From the NCBI GenBank assembly GCA_963789015.1, contig CAWBIU010000001.1:558001-622000 (forward strand): 64,000 bases of DNA, read 5' to 3'. The DNA comes from JAOPZW01 sp963789015 (GTDB lineage Bacteria; Actinomycetota; Thermoleophilia; Solirubrobacterales; Solirubrobacteraceae). The position numbers and the translations under genes are program-made. Position 1 is the stretch's first letter, and each line of letters begins with the position of its first letter. Below, piece after piece: positions 37,563 through 47,067 of the stretch. The notes below the pieces were generated by a model. The model was not told the origin of the DNA, ran no database searches, and saw only the letters and a list, made by a program, of their open reading frames with translations.

Positions 37563-38339
37563 ATGCCAGAGGGCGACACCATCCACCACGCGGCCAACCG
37601 GATCCGCCCCGTGCTCGCGGGCCGCGTGCCGGACGAGATCGTCACACCGCACGCGCGCTTCGACCGCGACCGCTGGCCCGAGCGCCTTCGCGGGCGCGCC
37701 GTCGGCGCCGTCGACGCGCACGGCAAGCACCTCTTCATCCACTGGGAGGGCGGCCTCGTGCTGCACTCGCACCTGCGCATGACGGGCTGGTGGGGAGTCT
37801 GGCGCCAGGGCGATCGCTGGCGGCGCTCGCCGCGCCGCGCGTGGCTCGTGCTGCGCGCCGACGGGCACGAGGTGGTCCAGTTCGACGGCCCGGTGCTCGA
37901 GCTGATGACCGAGTCGCGCGCCCGCCTGGACCAGCGGATCGCCGGGCTCGGGCCGGACGTCCTCGCCGAGGAGTTCGACGCCGAGCGCTTCCTGCGCCGC
38001 CTGCGCGAGGACGACCCGACGCGGCCGATCGGCGATGCGCTGCTCGACCAGCACACGGTCGCGGGCCTGGGGACGATCTGGCGCACCGAGGGCCTGTTCG
38101 CCGCGCGCGTCGACCCCTGGCGGCCGACCGCCGAGGTCAGCGACGAAGAGGCGCTCGCCGTCGTCGAGGCGGTGCGACCGCGGATGGCGCGCAGCGCCGC
38201 CGAGGGCTTCGACGTGCGCGACGTCAAGATCTACTCGTCCGGCGGCCGGCCGTGCCCGCGCTGCGGAACGATCGTCCGCTCGGCCGGGCAGGGGGAGAAC
38301 AACCGGCGGCTGCGGTGGTGCCCGGAATGCCAGCGTTGA
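37563..38339 (+). CDS. Fpg/Nei-family DNA glycosylase (endonuclease VIII type)
   Basis: A 258-residue base-excision enzyme. It begins MPEGDTIH, so Pro2 is the Schiff-base nucleophile and Glu3 the acid; DTIH favours the Nei over the Fpg type. The helix-two-turn-helix region is in DQHTVAGLGTIWRTEGLF, and the C-terminal zinc finger is CPRCGTIV with CPEC. It excises oxidised pyrimidines and nicks DNA. It overlaps the GDPD gene at its 3' end. Confidence 0.9.
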   Translation: MPEGDTIHHAANRIRPVLAGRVPDEIVTPHARFDRDRWPERLRGRAVGAVDAHGKHLFIHWEGGLVLHSHLRMTGWWGVWRQGDRWRRSPRRAWLVLRADGHEVVQFDGPVLELMTESRARLDQRIAGLGPDVLAEEFDAERFLRRLREDDPTRPIGDALLDQHTVAGLGTIWRTEGLFAARVDPWRPTAEVSDEEALAVVEAVRPRMARSAAEGFDVRDVKIYSSGGRPCPRCGTIVRSAGQGENNRRLRWCPECQR

Positions 38340-39076
38340 GCGGAGGACCGGCGCCTCGGCCGGCGCTGAAGCGCGTCGGCCACAAGGGCGCCGACCTGAT
38401 CACGCCCGGCAACACGCTCGAGAGCTTCGACGCGGCGCTGGCCGCCGGCGTCGACATGGTCGAGTTCGACGTCCTCCCCGAGCACCTCGACGGCCGCGGC
38501 CGGCTGCTGCTCGCCCACGACTACGCGGACGCCGAGCGCCGCACCCCGCTGACGCTCGAGCAGGGCCTCGCCCACTTCGTCCAGGACGCGTGGACCGGCG
38601 TCGACCTGATCGTCGACATGAAGCTGCCCGGCTACGAGGAGCGCGTCGTCCGCGCCCTGCGCGAGCACGGCCTGGCCGGCCGCGCGCTGATCTCGACGAT
38701 GGAGGTCGACAGCCTCGCCGCCGTGCGCCGCCTCGGCCGCGAGGTCCGCCTGGGCTGGTCGGTCCCGCGCGTGCGCCGCGACCTGCTCGCCCACCCGGTG
38801 ACGCGCGTGGCGGCGATGGCCGCGGCGCGCTACGGGCGCCTCGTCACCCCGGGCCGCGTGGCCGCCGCGATCCGCGAGGGCCGCACCGACGCCGTCATGG
38901 CCCACTGGGCGCTCGTCGCGCCGCGCATGGTCCGCGCGGTCGAGCGCGCCGGCGGCGAGCTGTACGTCTGGACGGTGGACGACGCGGAGCGGATCGCGGC
39001 GCTCGAGCGCCTCGGCGTGACCGGCGTGATCACGAACGACCCGCGCCTGTTCGGCCCGGCTCCGGCCCGCGCTTAG
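38327..39076 (+). CDS. Glycerophosphodiester phosphodiesterase
   Basis: About 249 residues with a TIM-barrel GDPD domain: RVGHKGADLITPGNTLESF carries the first catalytic His, VDMVEFDVLPE the acidic metal ligands, and LLAHDY the second His. It splits glycerophosphodiesters into glycerol-3-phosphate and an alcohol. The start is an ATG at 38327 (overlap 13 bases with the nei-like gene) or a TTG at 38336 whose TTGA overlaps that gene's stop; both imply coupled translation. It lacks a signal peptide, so it is cytosolic. Confidence 0.87.
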   Translation: MPALSGGPAPRPALKRVGHKGADLITPGNTLESFDAALAAGVDMVEFDVLPEHLDGRGRLLLAHDYADAERRTPLTLEQGLAHFVQDAWTGVDLIVDMKLPGYEERVVRALREHGLAGRALISTMEVDSLAAVRRLGREVRLGWSVPRVRRDLLAHPVTRVAAMAAARYGRLVTPGRVAAAIREGRTDAVMAHWALVAPRMVRAVERAGGELYVWTVDDAERIAALERLGVTGVITNDPRLFGPAPARA

Positions 39077-39077
39077 T

Positions 39078-39123
39078 GGTTCCGTCCGTCGGTACGCGTG
39101 CTGCGTACCTGGGGGACGGGACC
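39078..39123. terminator. Bidirectional double stem-loop terminator
   Basis: Outer arms 39078-39087 and 39114-39123 (nine of ten pairs plus one G-T type mismatch) enclose a perfect 7-bp stem (39091-39097 with 39103-39109). It lies between convergent genes. Confidence 0.5.
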
Positions 39124-39127
39124 ACGC

Positions 39128-39652
39128 TCAGCGAATCGAGCAGGTCGCCGCGGAGAAGCCCGGCGGGTCGGCGCCCGGCGTGGCGGGCCGCAGCCCCTGG
39201 GTGACCCGCCGCGTGCGGCGCACGACGACGTCGTCGCGGCGCCACTCGAAGGTCACGAGCGCGCGCAGCAGGTAGGCGGGCCGCCCGTCGGCGGGCGGCG
39301 CGACGGCGAACGTGCGGCCCGCCTGGCGCGTGCGCGCATCGCCGTGGCCGACGTCGACGAACCCGGAGTCGCCCGCGCGGCCGATCCGCATCCAGCGCCC
39401 GTCGCGGCGGCGCATGTACTGCAGCTCGAAGCGCATGAACAGCTCGTCGGCGCTGTCGCCGGTGCCCGGCATCGAGCCGCGGACGCCGACCGAGTCCGGC
39501 TGGGCGGCCGTGTCGCAGACGTTCACCGTCGCCCACGGGCCGGCCGGGCGGCCCGTCTGGGCGCGGGCGTCCGGGGCGCTCAGGAGCGCGGCGAGCAGGG
39601 CGAGCGCCGCGACCGCGGCGAGGGCGGGACGGCGGAGCGAGGCGGCGACCAC
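39128..39652 (-). CDS. Secreted protein, function unknown
   Basis: A 174-residue exported protein with a signal peptide (ALAAVAALALLAALLSAPDARA) and a compact, beta-rich mature part with two Cys (NVCDTA near the start, ATCSI at the end) that could form a disulphide closing the domain. TATAGA lies five bases before the GTG at 39652. Similar small secreted proteins are common in this lineage but none has a known role. Confidence 0.65.
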   Translation of the reverse strand: MVAASLRRPALAAVAALALLAALLSAPDARAQTGRPAGPWATVNVCDTAAQPDSVGVRGSMPGTGDSADELFMRFELQYMRRRDGRWMRIGRAGDSGFVDVGHGDARTRQAGRTFAVAPPADGRPAYLLRALVTFEWRRDDVVVRRTRRVTQGLRPATPGADPPGFSAATCSIR

Positions 39653-39698
39653 GCTGCTCTATACCTTCGGCGGCGCGCGGGTTGCGGTGCGTGGACGC

Positions 39699-40745
39699 TC
39701 AGGCCGGCACGGGCGGACGGCAGGCGATCGCCACGACGTCACCCTCGAGCTCGCACGGGCCCGCCTCCCAGGGCAGCAGCACGGTGTCGCCCCGGCGCAC
39801 GGGCACCGCGTCGGCGCCCTGGAGCACGCCCGAACCCTCGATGACGACGAGGATCGCGAAGCCGCGCGAGAGGACGGCGGACGGCGCCGGAGCGATCCGC
39901 TCGGCGCGGAAGAAGCGGTCGGCGGCGCGCGGCAGCAGCCGCGCGACAGCCGCGTCCGGCTGAGGCGGCGCGCCGCGCAGGGACTCGGGGTCGCGCACCG
40001 TCATGTCGACGCAGCCCAGGGCCACATCCCAACCGAGCCCGAGCGTCGCCTCGGCCTCGTCGGCGATCCCGTAGCCGTCCCACTCGAGCAGCACGGACAG
40101 GTCGCTGGGCTCCTGCAGCTCGACGAGCAGCACGCCCTCGCCGATCGCATGCGGAACCCCCGCGGGGATGAAGATCGCGTCGCCGGGCGCGACCGGCACC
40201 TCGTTGAGGGCGCCGAGCAGCGCGCCCGGGTCCTGCTCGGCCACCCAGCGCGCGAGCGTGGCCGGGGCGACGTCCTCGCGGAAGCCGATCGACACGGCGG
40301 CGTCGGGGCGGTCGGTGGCGACGACGACCCAGGCCTCGGTCTTGCCGAACGGCGAGTCGAGGTGCATCCGCGCGAAGCGCCGGTCGGGATGGACGTGGAC
40401 GGGCAGGCGCTGGCCGGCGTCGAGGAGCTTGACGAGCAGCGCGGGATCGCCGCCGTGGCGTGTGGCGTGATCGGGGCCGAAGAAGGCGACGGGGTCGGCG
40501 GCCGCGGCGTCGCGCAGCAGCGCGCCCCCCGGCAGGCGGGTGAGCCCGATCTCGGGGCGACCGAAGACCCCCGTCGTCGAGCCGACCCAGTCCTCGGGCG
40601 CGCGCGCGCCGGACGGCTCGACGCCGCGCAGGCGCGCGATCGCCTGGCCTCCGCGGTAGAAGCGAGGCACCACGTTCGGCGCGAGGACGATCGGCCCGAC
40701 GGCAGGGCCGAGGCCACTCGAGGTGCTCGTACGTCGCCTGTTCAA
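39699..40745 (-). CDS. Class I mannose-6-phosphate isomerase-like cupin protein, 5' end uncertain
   Basis: About 340 residues with two cupin lobes. VHVHPDRRFARMHLDSPFGKTEAW gives the zinc ligands of phosphomannose isomerase, and IPAGVPHAIGEG carries the second His. It interconverts mannose-6- and fructose-6-phosphate if active. The conserved part begins at IVLAPNVVPRFYRGG (near 40690). The frame runs upstream to a TTG at 40745, but a different frame gives TYEHLEWPRP just before it, so one base may be extra near 40690-40705 and the true start could be up to 40785. It lies 67 bases after the PfkB gene on the same strand. Confidence 0.75.
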   Translation of the reverse strand: MNRRRTSTSSGLGPAVGPIVLAPNVVPRFYRGGQAIARLRGVEPSGARAPEDWVGSTTGVFGRPEIGLTRLPGGALLRDAAAADPVAFFGPDHATRHGGDPALLVKLLDAGQRLPVHVHPDRRFARMHLDSPFGKTEAWVVVATDRPDAAVSIGFREDVAPATLARWVAEQDPGALLGALNEVPVAPGDAIFIPAGVPHAIGEGVLLVELQEPSDLSVLLEWDGYGIADEAEATLGLGWDVALGCVDMTVRDPESLRGAPPQPDAAVARLLPRAADRFFRAERIAPAPSAVLSRGFAILVVIEGSGVLQGADAVPVRRGDTVLLPWEAGPCELEGDVVAIACRPPVPA

Positions 40746-40812
40746 TTCCCACCCCCCGGCCGTCCCGGAACCGGACGGCGCTCACGAACCGTAATCCCGT
40801 GCGCCGCGCGCG

Positions 40813-41754
40813 TCAACGTGCGGCGGCCAGGCTCCTCGCACGTTGCGCGACGAGCGTCCCCGCGCGCTCGGTCTCGACGCTCGCCGCGGCCGCGGCGACG
40901 GCGAGCGCCGCGGCACGCCCGAAGGGCTCGCCGGCCTCGAGCGCCACCGCGAGCCCGCCGGCGAGCGCGTCGCCGGCGCCGATCGGATTGCTCACGGTGA
41001 CCGGCGGCGCATCGATCCAGAGTGTCGTCGTCGCGCCGTCGGCGACGGCCGCGCCGACCTCGCCGGCGGTGACGATCGCGCGGCGCGCGCCGCGTTCGAG
41101 GAGCTCGCGCGCGGCCGCCGTCGCGCGCTCGCGCACGACCGCCGGGTCGCCCGCCTCCACGGGCTCGTCGGCGCGTCCGCGCAGGACGGCGTCGGCCTCG
41201 GCGAGGTTCGGGGTGACGACGTCGGCGCCGGCCGCGACGGCGTCGGCGAGCGGCGGCCCGCTCGTGTCGACGATCGCCATCGCGCCGCGGCGGTGGGCCA
41301 GCGCGACGAGCCGCGCACAGCCGTCCGGGGGCGTGGCCGGCGGCATGCTGCCGCTGACCACGAGCACCCCGTGGGCGTCGAGGTGGACCGCGAGCTCGGC
41401 CTCCAGGCGCTCCCAGTCGCCGTCCGAGAGCGGCGGGCCGGGCTCGTTCATGACCGTGACCCGGCCCGAGGGCTCGAGCACGATCGCCGACGAGCGGACC
41501 TCGCCGGCCACGGGCACGCGGACGAGCGTGACGCCCTCGTCGGCGAGCATCCCGGCCACGGCGGCGCCGGTGTGGCCGGGCGTGAAGCCGACGAGCGTCG
41601 CCGCGGCGCCGAGGCACCCCGCCGCGCGCGCGACGTTGACGCCCTTGCCGCCGGGCGTGATCACCGCGCGCTCGAAGCGCAGCACCTCGCCCGGGCGCAG
41701 CTCGGCGATCGTCAGGGTTCGGTCGATGGTCAGGTTCGGGCCTGCGACGAGCAC
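40813..41754 (-). CDS. PfkB-family hexose kinase (1-phosphofructokinase type)
   Basis: A 313-residue ribokinase-fold kinase. PGGKGVNVARA is the N-terminal PfkB signature and NPIGAGDALAGGLAVAL the C-terminal one with the catalytic Asp. The 1-phosphofructokinase/tagatose-6-phosphate kinase subfamily fits best. The GTG at 41754 is 22 bases from the divergent Crp gene, so promoters overlap and Crp probably controls it. The isomerase-like gene downstream suggests a hexose-phosphate role. Confidence 0.88.
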   Translation of the reverse strand: MLVAGPNLTIDRTLTIAELRPGEVLRFERAVITPGGKGVNVARAAGCLGAAATLVGFTPGHTGAAVAGMLADEGVTLVRVPVAGEVRSSAIVLEPSGRVTVMNEPGPPLSDGDWERLEAELAVHLDAHGVLVVSGSMPPATPPDGCARLVALAHRRGAMAIVDTSGPPLADAVAAGADVVTPNLAEADAVLRGRADEPVEAGDPAVVRERATAAARELLERGARRAIVTAGEVGAAVADGATTTLWIDAPPVTVSNPIGAGDALAGGLAVALEAGEPFGRAAALAVAAAAASVETERAGTLVAQRARSLAAAR

Positions 41755-41761
41755 CAGCGCT

Positions 41762-41767
41762 TAGGCT
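41762..41767 (+). promoter_or_regulatory. -10-like TAGGCT for the Crp gene
   Basis: Ends nine bases before the ATG at 41777, inside the 22-base gap to the divergent PfkB gene. Confidence 0.45.
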
Positions 41768-41776
41768 CCCGGGGCG

Positions 41777-42469
41777 ATGTCCACGCTGGAGGAGAGCGTT
41801 GCACTTCTGGGCGGCGTGCCCGTGTTCGAGACGCTGGCGCCCGAGGACCTGCGCCGGGTCGCGGAGGTCGCCGTCCCGCGCCGCTTCCAGCCCCACCAGG
41901 TCATCTTCCGCGAGGGCGACGAGAGCGACACGTGCTACGTCGTACGCAGCGGCCACGCCCGCGCGATGCGCGAGCACGGCGACGGGCGCACGATCGCGCT
42001 GGCGCACTTCGGGCCGGGCGACATCTTCGGCGAGCTGGCCATGTTCGACGACGAGCGCCGCTCGGCCACGGTCGAGACGCTCGACGCCGTCGAGGCCGTC
42101 GCCGTCGCCGGTTCGGACATGCGCCGGCTGCTGCGCGAGCACCCGGACATCGCCGTCAAGCTCGTCATCTCCCTCGGCCGCCGCCTGCGCGAGGCCAACG
42201 AGCGCCTCAGCCGCCAGTCCTTCCAGACCGTGCAGAGCCGCGTCGCCGTGGTCCTGCGCCAGCTCGTCGACCAGGCGCGCAGCGAGGGGGCCGGCGACGG
42301 CGACGTGCTCGTCCGCATCACCCAGGCCGACATCGCCCAGCTCGCGGGGTCCTCGCGCGAGTCGGCGAGCCGCTTCCTGGCCGTGCTGGAGCGCGCCGGC
42401 GTGATCACGCAGGGCCGCGGGCGACTGACCGTGCACGACGCGAGCGCCCTCGACAACTACGTGTACTGA
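41777..42469 (+). CDS. Crp/Fnr-family transcription regulator
   Basis: A 230-residue regulator. The cyclic-nucleotide beta-roll has IFGELAMFDDERRSATVETL, a near-consensus cAMP phosphate-binding cassette (Glu and Arg present). The C-terminal winged helix reads ITQADIAQLAGSSRESASRF. It may respond to cAMP. It is divergent from the sugar-kinase gene and three bases upstream of a Nudix gene, so it likely controls central carbon use and is cotranscribed with the Nudix gene. Confidence 0.92.
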   Translation: MSTLEESVALLGGVPVFETLAPEDLRRVAEVAVPRRFQPHQVIFREGDESDTCYVVRSGHARAMREHGDGRTIALAHFGPGDIFGELAMFDDERRSATVETLDAVEAVAVAGSDMRRLLREHPDIAVKLVISLGRRLREANERLSRQSFQTVQSRVAVVLRQLVDQARSEGAGDGDVLVRITQADIAQLAGSSRESASRFLAVLERAGVITQGRGRLTVHDASALDNYVY

Positions 42470-42471
42470 CG

Positions 42472-42900
42472 ATGGCGCGCGACTCCGAGTTCTCCGCCGG
42501 CGGCGTCGTGGTGCGCGACGGGGAGTGCGTCGTGATCGTCCCGACGCGACGGGCGGCCGACGGCAGCGCCGTGCTCGCGCTGCCCAAGGGCCACCCCGAC
42601 GGCGACGAGTCGGCGTCGGACGCGGCGCTGCGCGAGGTGCGCGAGGAGACGGGCGTGGAGGCGGAGCTCGTCGACAAGCTCGGGGACGTCCGCTACTGGT
42701 ACATGCGCGACGGCCGGCGGATCGCGAAGGTCGTGAGCTTCTTCCTGTTCGAGTACCGCGGCGGCGAGCTCGAGGACCACGACCACGAGGTCGAGCAGGC
42801 GCGCTGGATGCCACTCGAGCAGGCGGCCCGCGAGCTCACCTACAAGGGCGAGCGCGGCATGGCGGCGAGGGCGCTGTCACGCAGGGGAAAACCTCAGTAG
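42472..42900 (+). CDS. Nudix hydrolase (MutT/diadenosine-polyphosphate type)
   Basis: A 142-residue Nudix enzyme beginning SEFSAGGVVVRD with LALPKGHPDGDESASDAALR and EVREETGVEA forming the Nudix box. The KGH instead of GG at the box start is typical of the Ap4A/MutT1-like group. The WYMRDGRRIAKVVSFFLFEY strand follows. ATG two bases after the crp stop. Its TAG stop forms part of the -10 hexamer of the next gene. Confidence 0.88.
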   Translation: MARDSEFSAGGVVVRDGECVVIVPTRRAADGSAVLALPKGHPDGDESASDAALREVREETGVEAELVDKLGDVRYWYMRDGRRIAKVVSFFLFEYRGGELEDHDHEVEQARWMPLEQAARELTYKGERGMAARALSRRGKPQ

Positions 42901-42903
42901 GGT
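42898..42903 (+). promoter_or_regulatory. -10-like TAGGGT overlapping a stop codon
   Basis: The first three bases are the Nudix stop codon; the hexamer ends nine bases before the ATG at 42913. Confidence 0.4.
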
Positions 42904-42912
42904 GCAGGCGCG

Positions 42913-43311
42913 ATGCAGGTCCTGAACTTCTACTCGACGATCTTCGCCGATCAGCTCAAGCGAGGGCGCAAGACGGCGACGATCCGGCTGGGCGACAAGT
43001 CCCACAAGTACAAGAAGAACCAGGCCGTGCTGGTGACCATCGGCTACCAGCACTCGCCGCGCGAGAAGATCTTCGACGCGGTGATCGACCAGGTCGAGGT
43101 CAAGCGGATCAAGGACCTCTCGCCGCGGGACATCGAGCACGACAACCCCGAGTTCCGCCGGCACGACGAGATGATCCACTTCCTCGAGCAGATCTACGGC
43201 AAGTCGGTGTCGATGGACGACATCGTCACCGTCGTGCGGTTCTCGCAGATCATCGAGAACCCGCCCAACGTCACCGATGCCCGCCTGGGCATCGGCGGCG
43301 CACAGAACTGA
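42913..43311 (+). CDS. ASCH-like domain protein
   Basis: A 132-residue cytosolic protein. The N terminus (LNFYSTIFADQLKRGRKTAT then IRLGDKSHKY) has the substrate-binding shape of ASCH/PUA-like RNA-binding or nucleotide-hydrolysing domains: a basic KRGRKTATIR stretch followed by a beta-barrel. Codon use is less GC-extreme than its neighbours, with many Lys and Ile residues. It lies just before the groE promoter region. Exact activity unknown; ASCH proteins have been tied to RNA binding and to N4-acetylcytidine hydrolysis. Confidence 0.65.
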   Translation: MQVLNFYSTIFADQLKRGRKTATIRLGDKSHKYKKNQAVLVTIGYQHSPREKIFDAVIDQVEVKRIKDLSPRDIEHDNPEFRRHDEMIHFLEQIYGKSVSMDDIVTVVRFSQIIENPPNVTDARLGIGGAQN

Positions 43312-43339
43312 GCCTCCCGGGCTGAGGTCGACGTTCGGC

Positions 43340-43364
43340 TGGCACTCCTGTTAAGAGAGTGCCA
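43340..43364. promoter_or_regulatory. CIRCE element 1 (HrcA operator)
   Basis: TGGCACTC, nine bases, GAGTGCCA: an 8-bp perfect inverted repeat matching the CIRCE consensus. Lies upstream of the -35 region of groES. Confidence 0.9.
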
Positions 43365-43372
43365 AGCCTCCC

Positions 43373-43400
43373 TTGTCCGCGAGGGCCGGCGTCGTATACT
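43373..43400 (+). promoter_or_regulatory. groESL promoter
   Basis: TTGTCC (43373-43378), a 16-base spacer and TATACT (43395-43400): a near-consensus housekeeping promoter sitting exactly between the two CIRCE operators. Confidence 0.8.
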
Positions 43401-43412
43401 CTGACGTAGCGT

Positions 43413-43439
43413 TTGGCACTCCGGCTCATCGAGTGCCAA
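43413..43439. promoter_or_regulatory. CIRCE element 2 (HrcA operator)
   Basis: TTGGCACTC, nine bases, GAGTGCCAA: a 9-bp perfect inverted repeat placed just after the transcription start, where HrcA would block elongation or polymerase. Confidence 0.93.
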
Positions 43440-43480
43440 CAGAAGTACGTCGGAACTTTCACCCCTCACGGAGGTACGTC

Positions 43481-43774
43481 ATGAAGCTCAAGCCCCTGGG
43501 CGATCGTCTGATCGTGCGGGCGATCGAGGAGGAGGAGACCACTGCGAGTGGGATCGTCCTTCCCGACACCGCAAAGGAGAAGCCCCAGAAGGGGAAGGTC
43601 ATCGCCGTCGGCGACGGTCGCTACGACGACGATGGAGAGAAGCGCATCCCGCTGGACGTCAGCGAGGGCGACGAGGTGCTGTACAGCAAGTACGGCGGCA
43701 CCGAGATCAAGGTCGACGGGGAGGAGCTCCTCGTGCTGCGCGAGAGCGACGTCCTCGCCAAGGTCGAGTCGTAA
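43481..43774 (+). CDS. groES: Co-chaperonin GroES
   Basis: A 97-residue protein, full length for the family. KPLGDRLIVRAIEEEETTAS and the mobile loop SGIVLPDTAKEKPQ are as expected, and YSKYGGTEIKVDGEELLVL ends it. It caps GroEL during protein folding. The ATG has GGAGG eight bases upstream, a strong ribosome site unlike most genes in this window. Transcribed with groEL under HrcA/CIRCE control. Confidence 0.98.
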   Translation: MKLKPLGDRLIVRAIEEEETTASGIVLPDTAKEKPQKGKVIAVGDGRYDDDGEKRIPLDVSEGDEVLYSKYGGTEIKVDGEELLVLRESDVLAKVES

Positions 43775-43789
43775 GGAGAACCTGAACAC

Positions 43790-45418
<1,629 letters not shown>

Positions 45419-45448
45419 GCACGCGTCCTTCGCGACGCTCGTTGTACG

Positions 45449-45485
45449 ACGAGGGCCCCGGCGACTCCCGCGCCGGGGCCCTCGT
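45449..45485. terminator. Strong hairpin terminator after groEL
   Basis: A perfect 15-bp GC-rich stem (45449-45463 with 45471-45485) and a seven-base loop, between groEL and the converging ankyrin-cupin gene. No long U-tract follows. Confidence 0.8.
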
Positions 45486-45491
45486 GCGTTC

Positions 45492-46525
45492 TCAGGGGTC
45501 GAGCATCACGATCAGCCGCTCCTCGCCCGGCGGGAGCAGGTAGCACGCGACGAAGGTCGCGGGCTCGCGGTCCGACGCGTTGTCGAAGTGCGCGATCTCC
45601 GCGTCCGGCGGCTCGAAGAAGGCATCGCCGGCGCTGAGGATCGCCTCCGCCTCGCCGGCCACCTGGAAGCGGATCGTCCCCGAGATCACGTAGCCGGCGA
45701 CCGGACACGGGTGACGGTGGCGCCCCGTCTCCTGCGCCGGCCGGAGCTCGATCCGGGCCACCTCGACGCGGTCGACGGCCTGGGCGCCGTCGAGTTCCGC
45801 GCGCAGGAGCTGGTGCCGGACGATCGGCGGGAGCTCGCCGCGGGCCTGAAGCCACTGCGCCAGCTCGGTCGCGTCGCTGCGGCGCGCCGCCTCGGCCGGC
45901 GTCAGGCCGTCCCACGGCGCGACCCAATGGACGTCGGCGCCACGCCGCACGAGGTCCTCCGCCACCTCCTGCTGCCCGCCGTGGGCGGCATACCACAGGA
46001 CCTCGGAGAGCTCATCGGGCGCCGGCGGGGGCTCGGCGTCGCAGCGCTCGCGCACGCGCTCGGACAGTCCGAGCGCGGCGGCCTCGCGGAACGTCGGCCG
46101 GGCGCCGGCGCCGACCAGCCGCCGGGCCGCGTCCCACTGGCCGAAGGCGACCGCGTCGCTGAGCGGCGTCCCGCCCGCGATCACCGCGCCGCGGGCCTCG
46201 ATGTCGGCCCCGGCGGCGATGAGCGCGTCGAGCACCTCGACGTCGTTGCTGCTCGCCGCCCAGTGCAGCGGCGTCTCGGCGTGCGCGCCGATGAAGGGCG
46301 CGTCGACGTCGGCGCCGGCGGCGGCAAGCGCGGCGACCGTCGCGGCGGCGTTCGGGAAGTGACCGGGCCAGTCGGTGGCGACGTGGAGCAGCGTGCGACC
46401 CCCGCGGACGCGCGCCGTCGCCAGGTCCGGGCGCTCGCGGAGCAGGCGCTCGAGCGCCGCGACGTCGCCGTCGTGGATCGCCGCGACCGCGGCGTCGGCG
46501 CCTCGGCGTCGGCGTCACCCGCCAT
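45492..46525 (-). CDS. Ankyrin-repeat protein fused to a cupin domain
   Basis: The N-terminal 220 residues form about five ankyrin repeats: GDVAALERLLRERPDLATAR, TLLHVATDW, TPLHWAASSNDVEVLDALIA and AGADIEARG. The last 110 residues are a cupin_2 barrel with ETGRHRHPCPVAGYVISGTI (metal His) and DAEIAHFDNASD. The conserved frame has no start codon of its own before the first repeat. It joins the ATG at 46525, which overlaps the stop of the acetyltransferase gene, if one base is missing near 46496-46502. The cupin may bind a small molecule and the ankyrins a protein; role unknown. Confidence 0.75.
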
Positions 46526-47021
46526 AGCGCAGCAGCGGTCGCACGAACGTGATCAGGTCGACGCCGGCGACCGGCGACCAGTCGCGCTCCGGCGCCCGGT
46601 GAAAGCCGAGACGCCGGTACACACGGTGCGCGGTGAGCATCTCCGGCAGGCTCGAGCAGACGACGCCCTTGCCGTGCGCGCGAGCCTCGTCCAGGACGCG
46701 GCGCAGCAACGTCGCGCCGACGCCGCGGCCCTGCGCGGCCGGGTCGACGGCGAGCATCCGGAACTCGGCCTCCGAGGGGCCGGCGATCTCGCGCATCGGC
46801 CCGCCGTCGGGCACCAAGGTGACCGTGCCGAGGATGCCTCCGTTCTCGGGGTCGGACGCGACGAGGACCTCGGCCACGGCCGCGCGCCCCGCCACGTCGC
46901 GCAACGCCGGGACGTAGTGGTTCCGGTCGCCGAGCAGGAACGGCGCGTAGGCGGCCACGCAGAGGTCCCCGACGGCGGTGAAGTCGGCGGCTGCCGCGGG
47001 TCGGATCTCGAGCTGCTGCAT
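46515..47021 (-). CDS. GNAT-family N-acetyltransferase
   Basis: A 168-residue acetyltransferase. The acetyl-CoA motif A is RMLAVDPAAQGRGVGATLLR with the Q/RxxGxG/A core, and AHRVYRRLGFHRAPE is motif B. Acceptor unknown. Its stop overlaps the putative ATG of the ankyrin-cupin gene downstream, so both probably share a transcript. Confidence 0.87.
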   Translation of the reverse strand: MQQLEIRPAAAADFTAVGDLCVAAYAPFLLGDRNHYVPALRDVAGRAAVAEVLVASDPENGGILGTVTLVPDGGPMREIAGPSEAEFRMLAVDPAAQGRGVGATLLRRVLDEARAHGKGVVCSSLPEMLTAHRVYRRLGFHRAPERDWSPVAGVDLITFVRPLLRYGG

Positions 47022-47067
47022 GCCGACGATCGACGGTACCCCGCGCGGCGCCCGTTCCCGGTTCGGC

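Noticed and set aside
40736..40756. A TTCAATTCC stretch resembling a tRNA T-loop.
   Set aside because: Its flanks do not form a 5-bp T-stem and no anticodon arm or acceptor stem is present.
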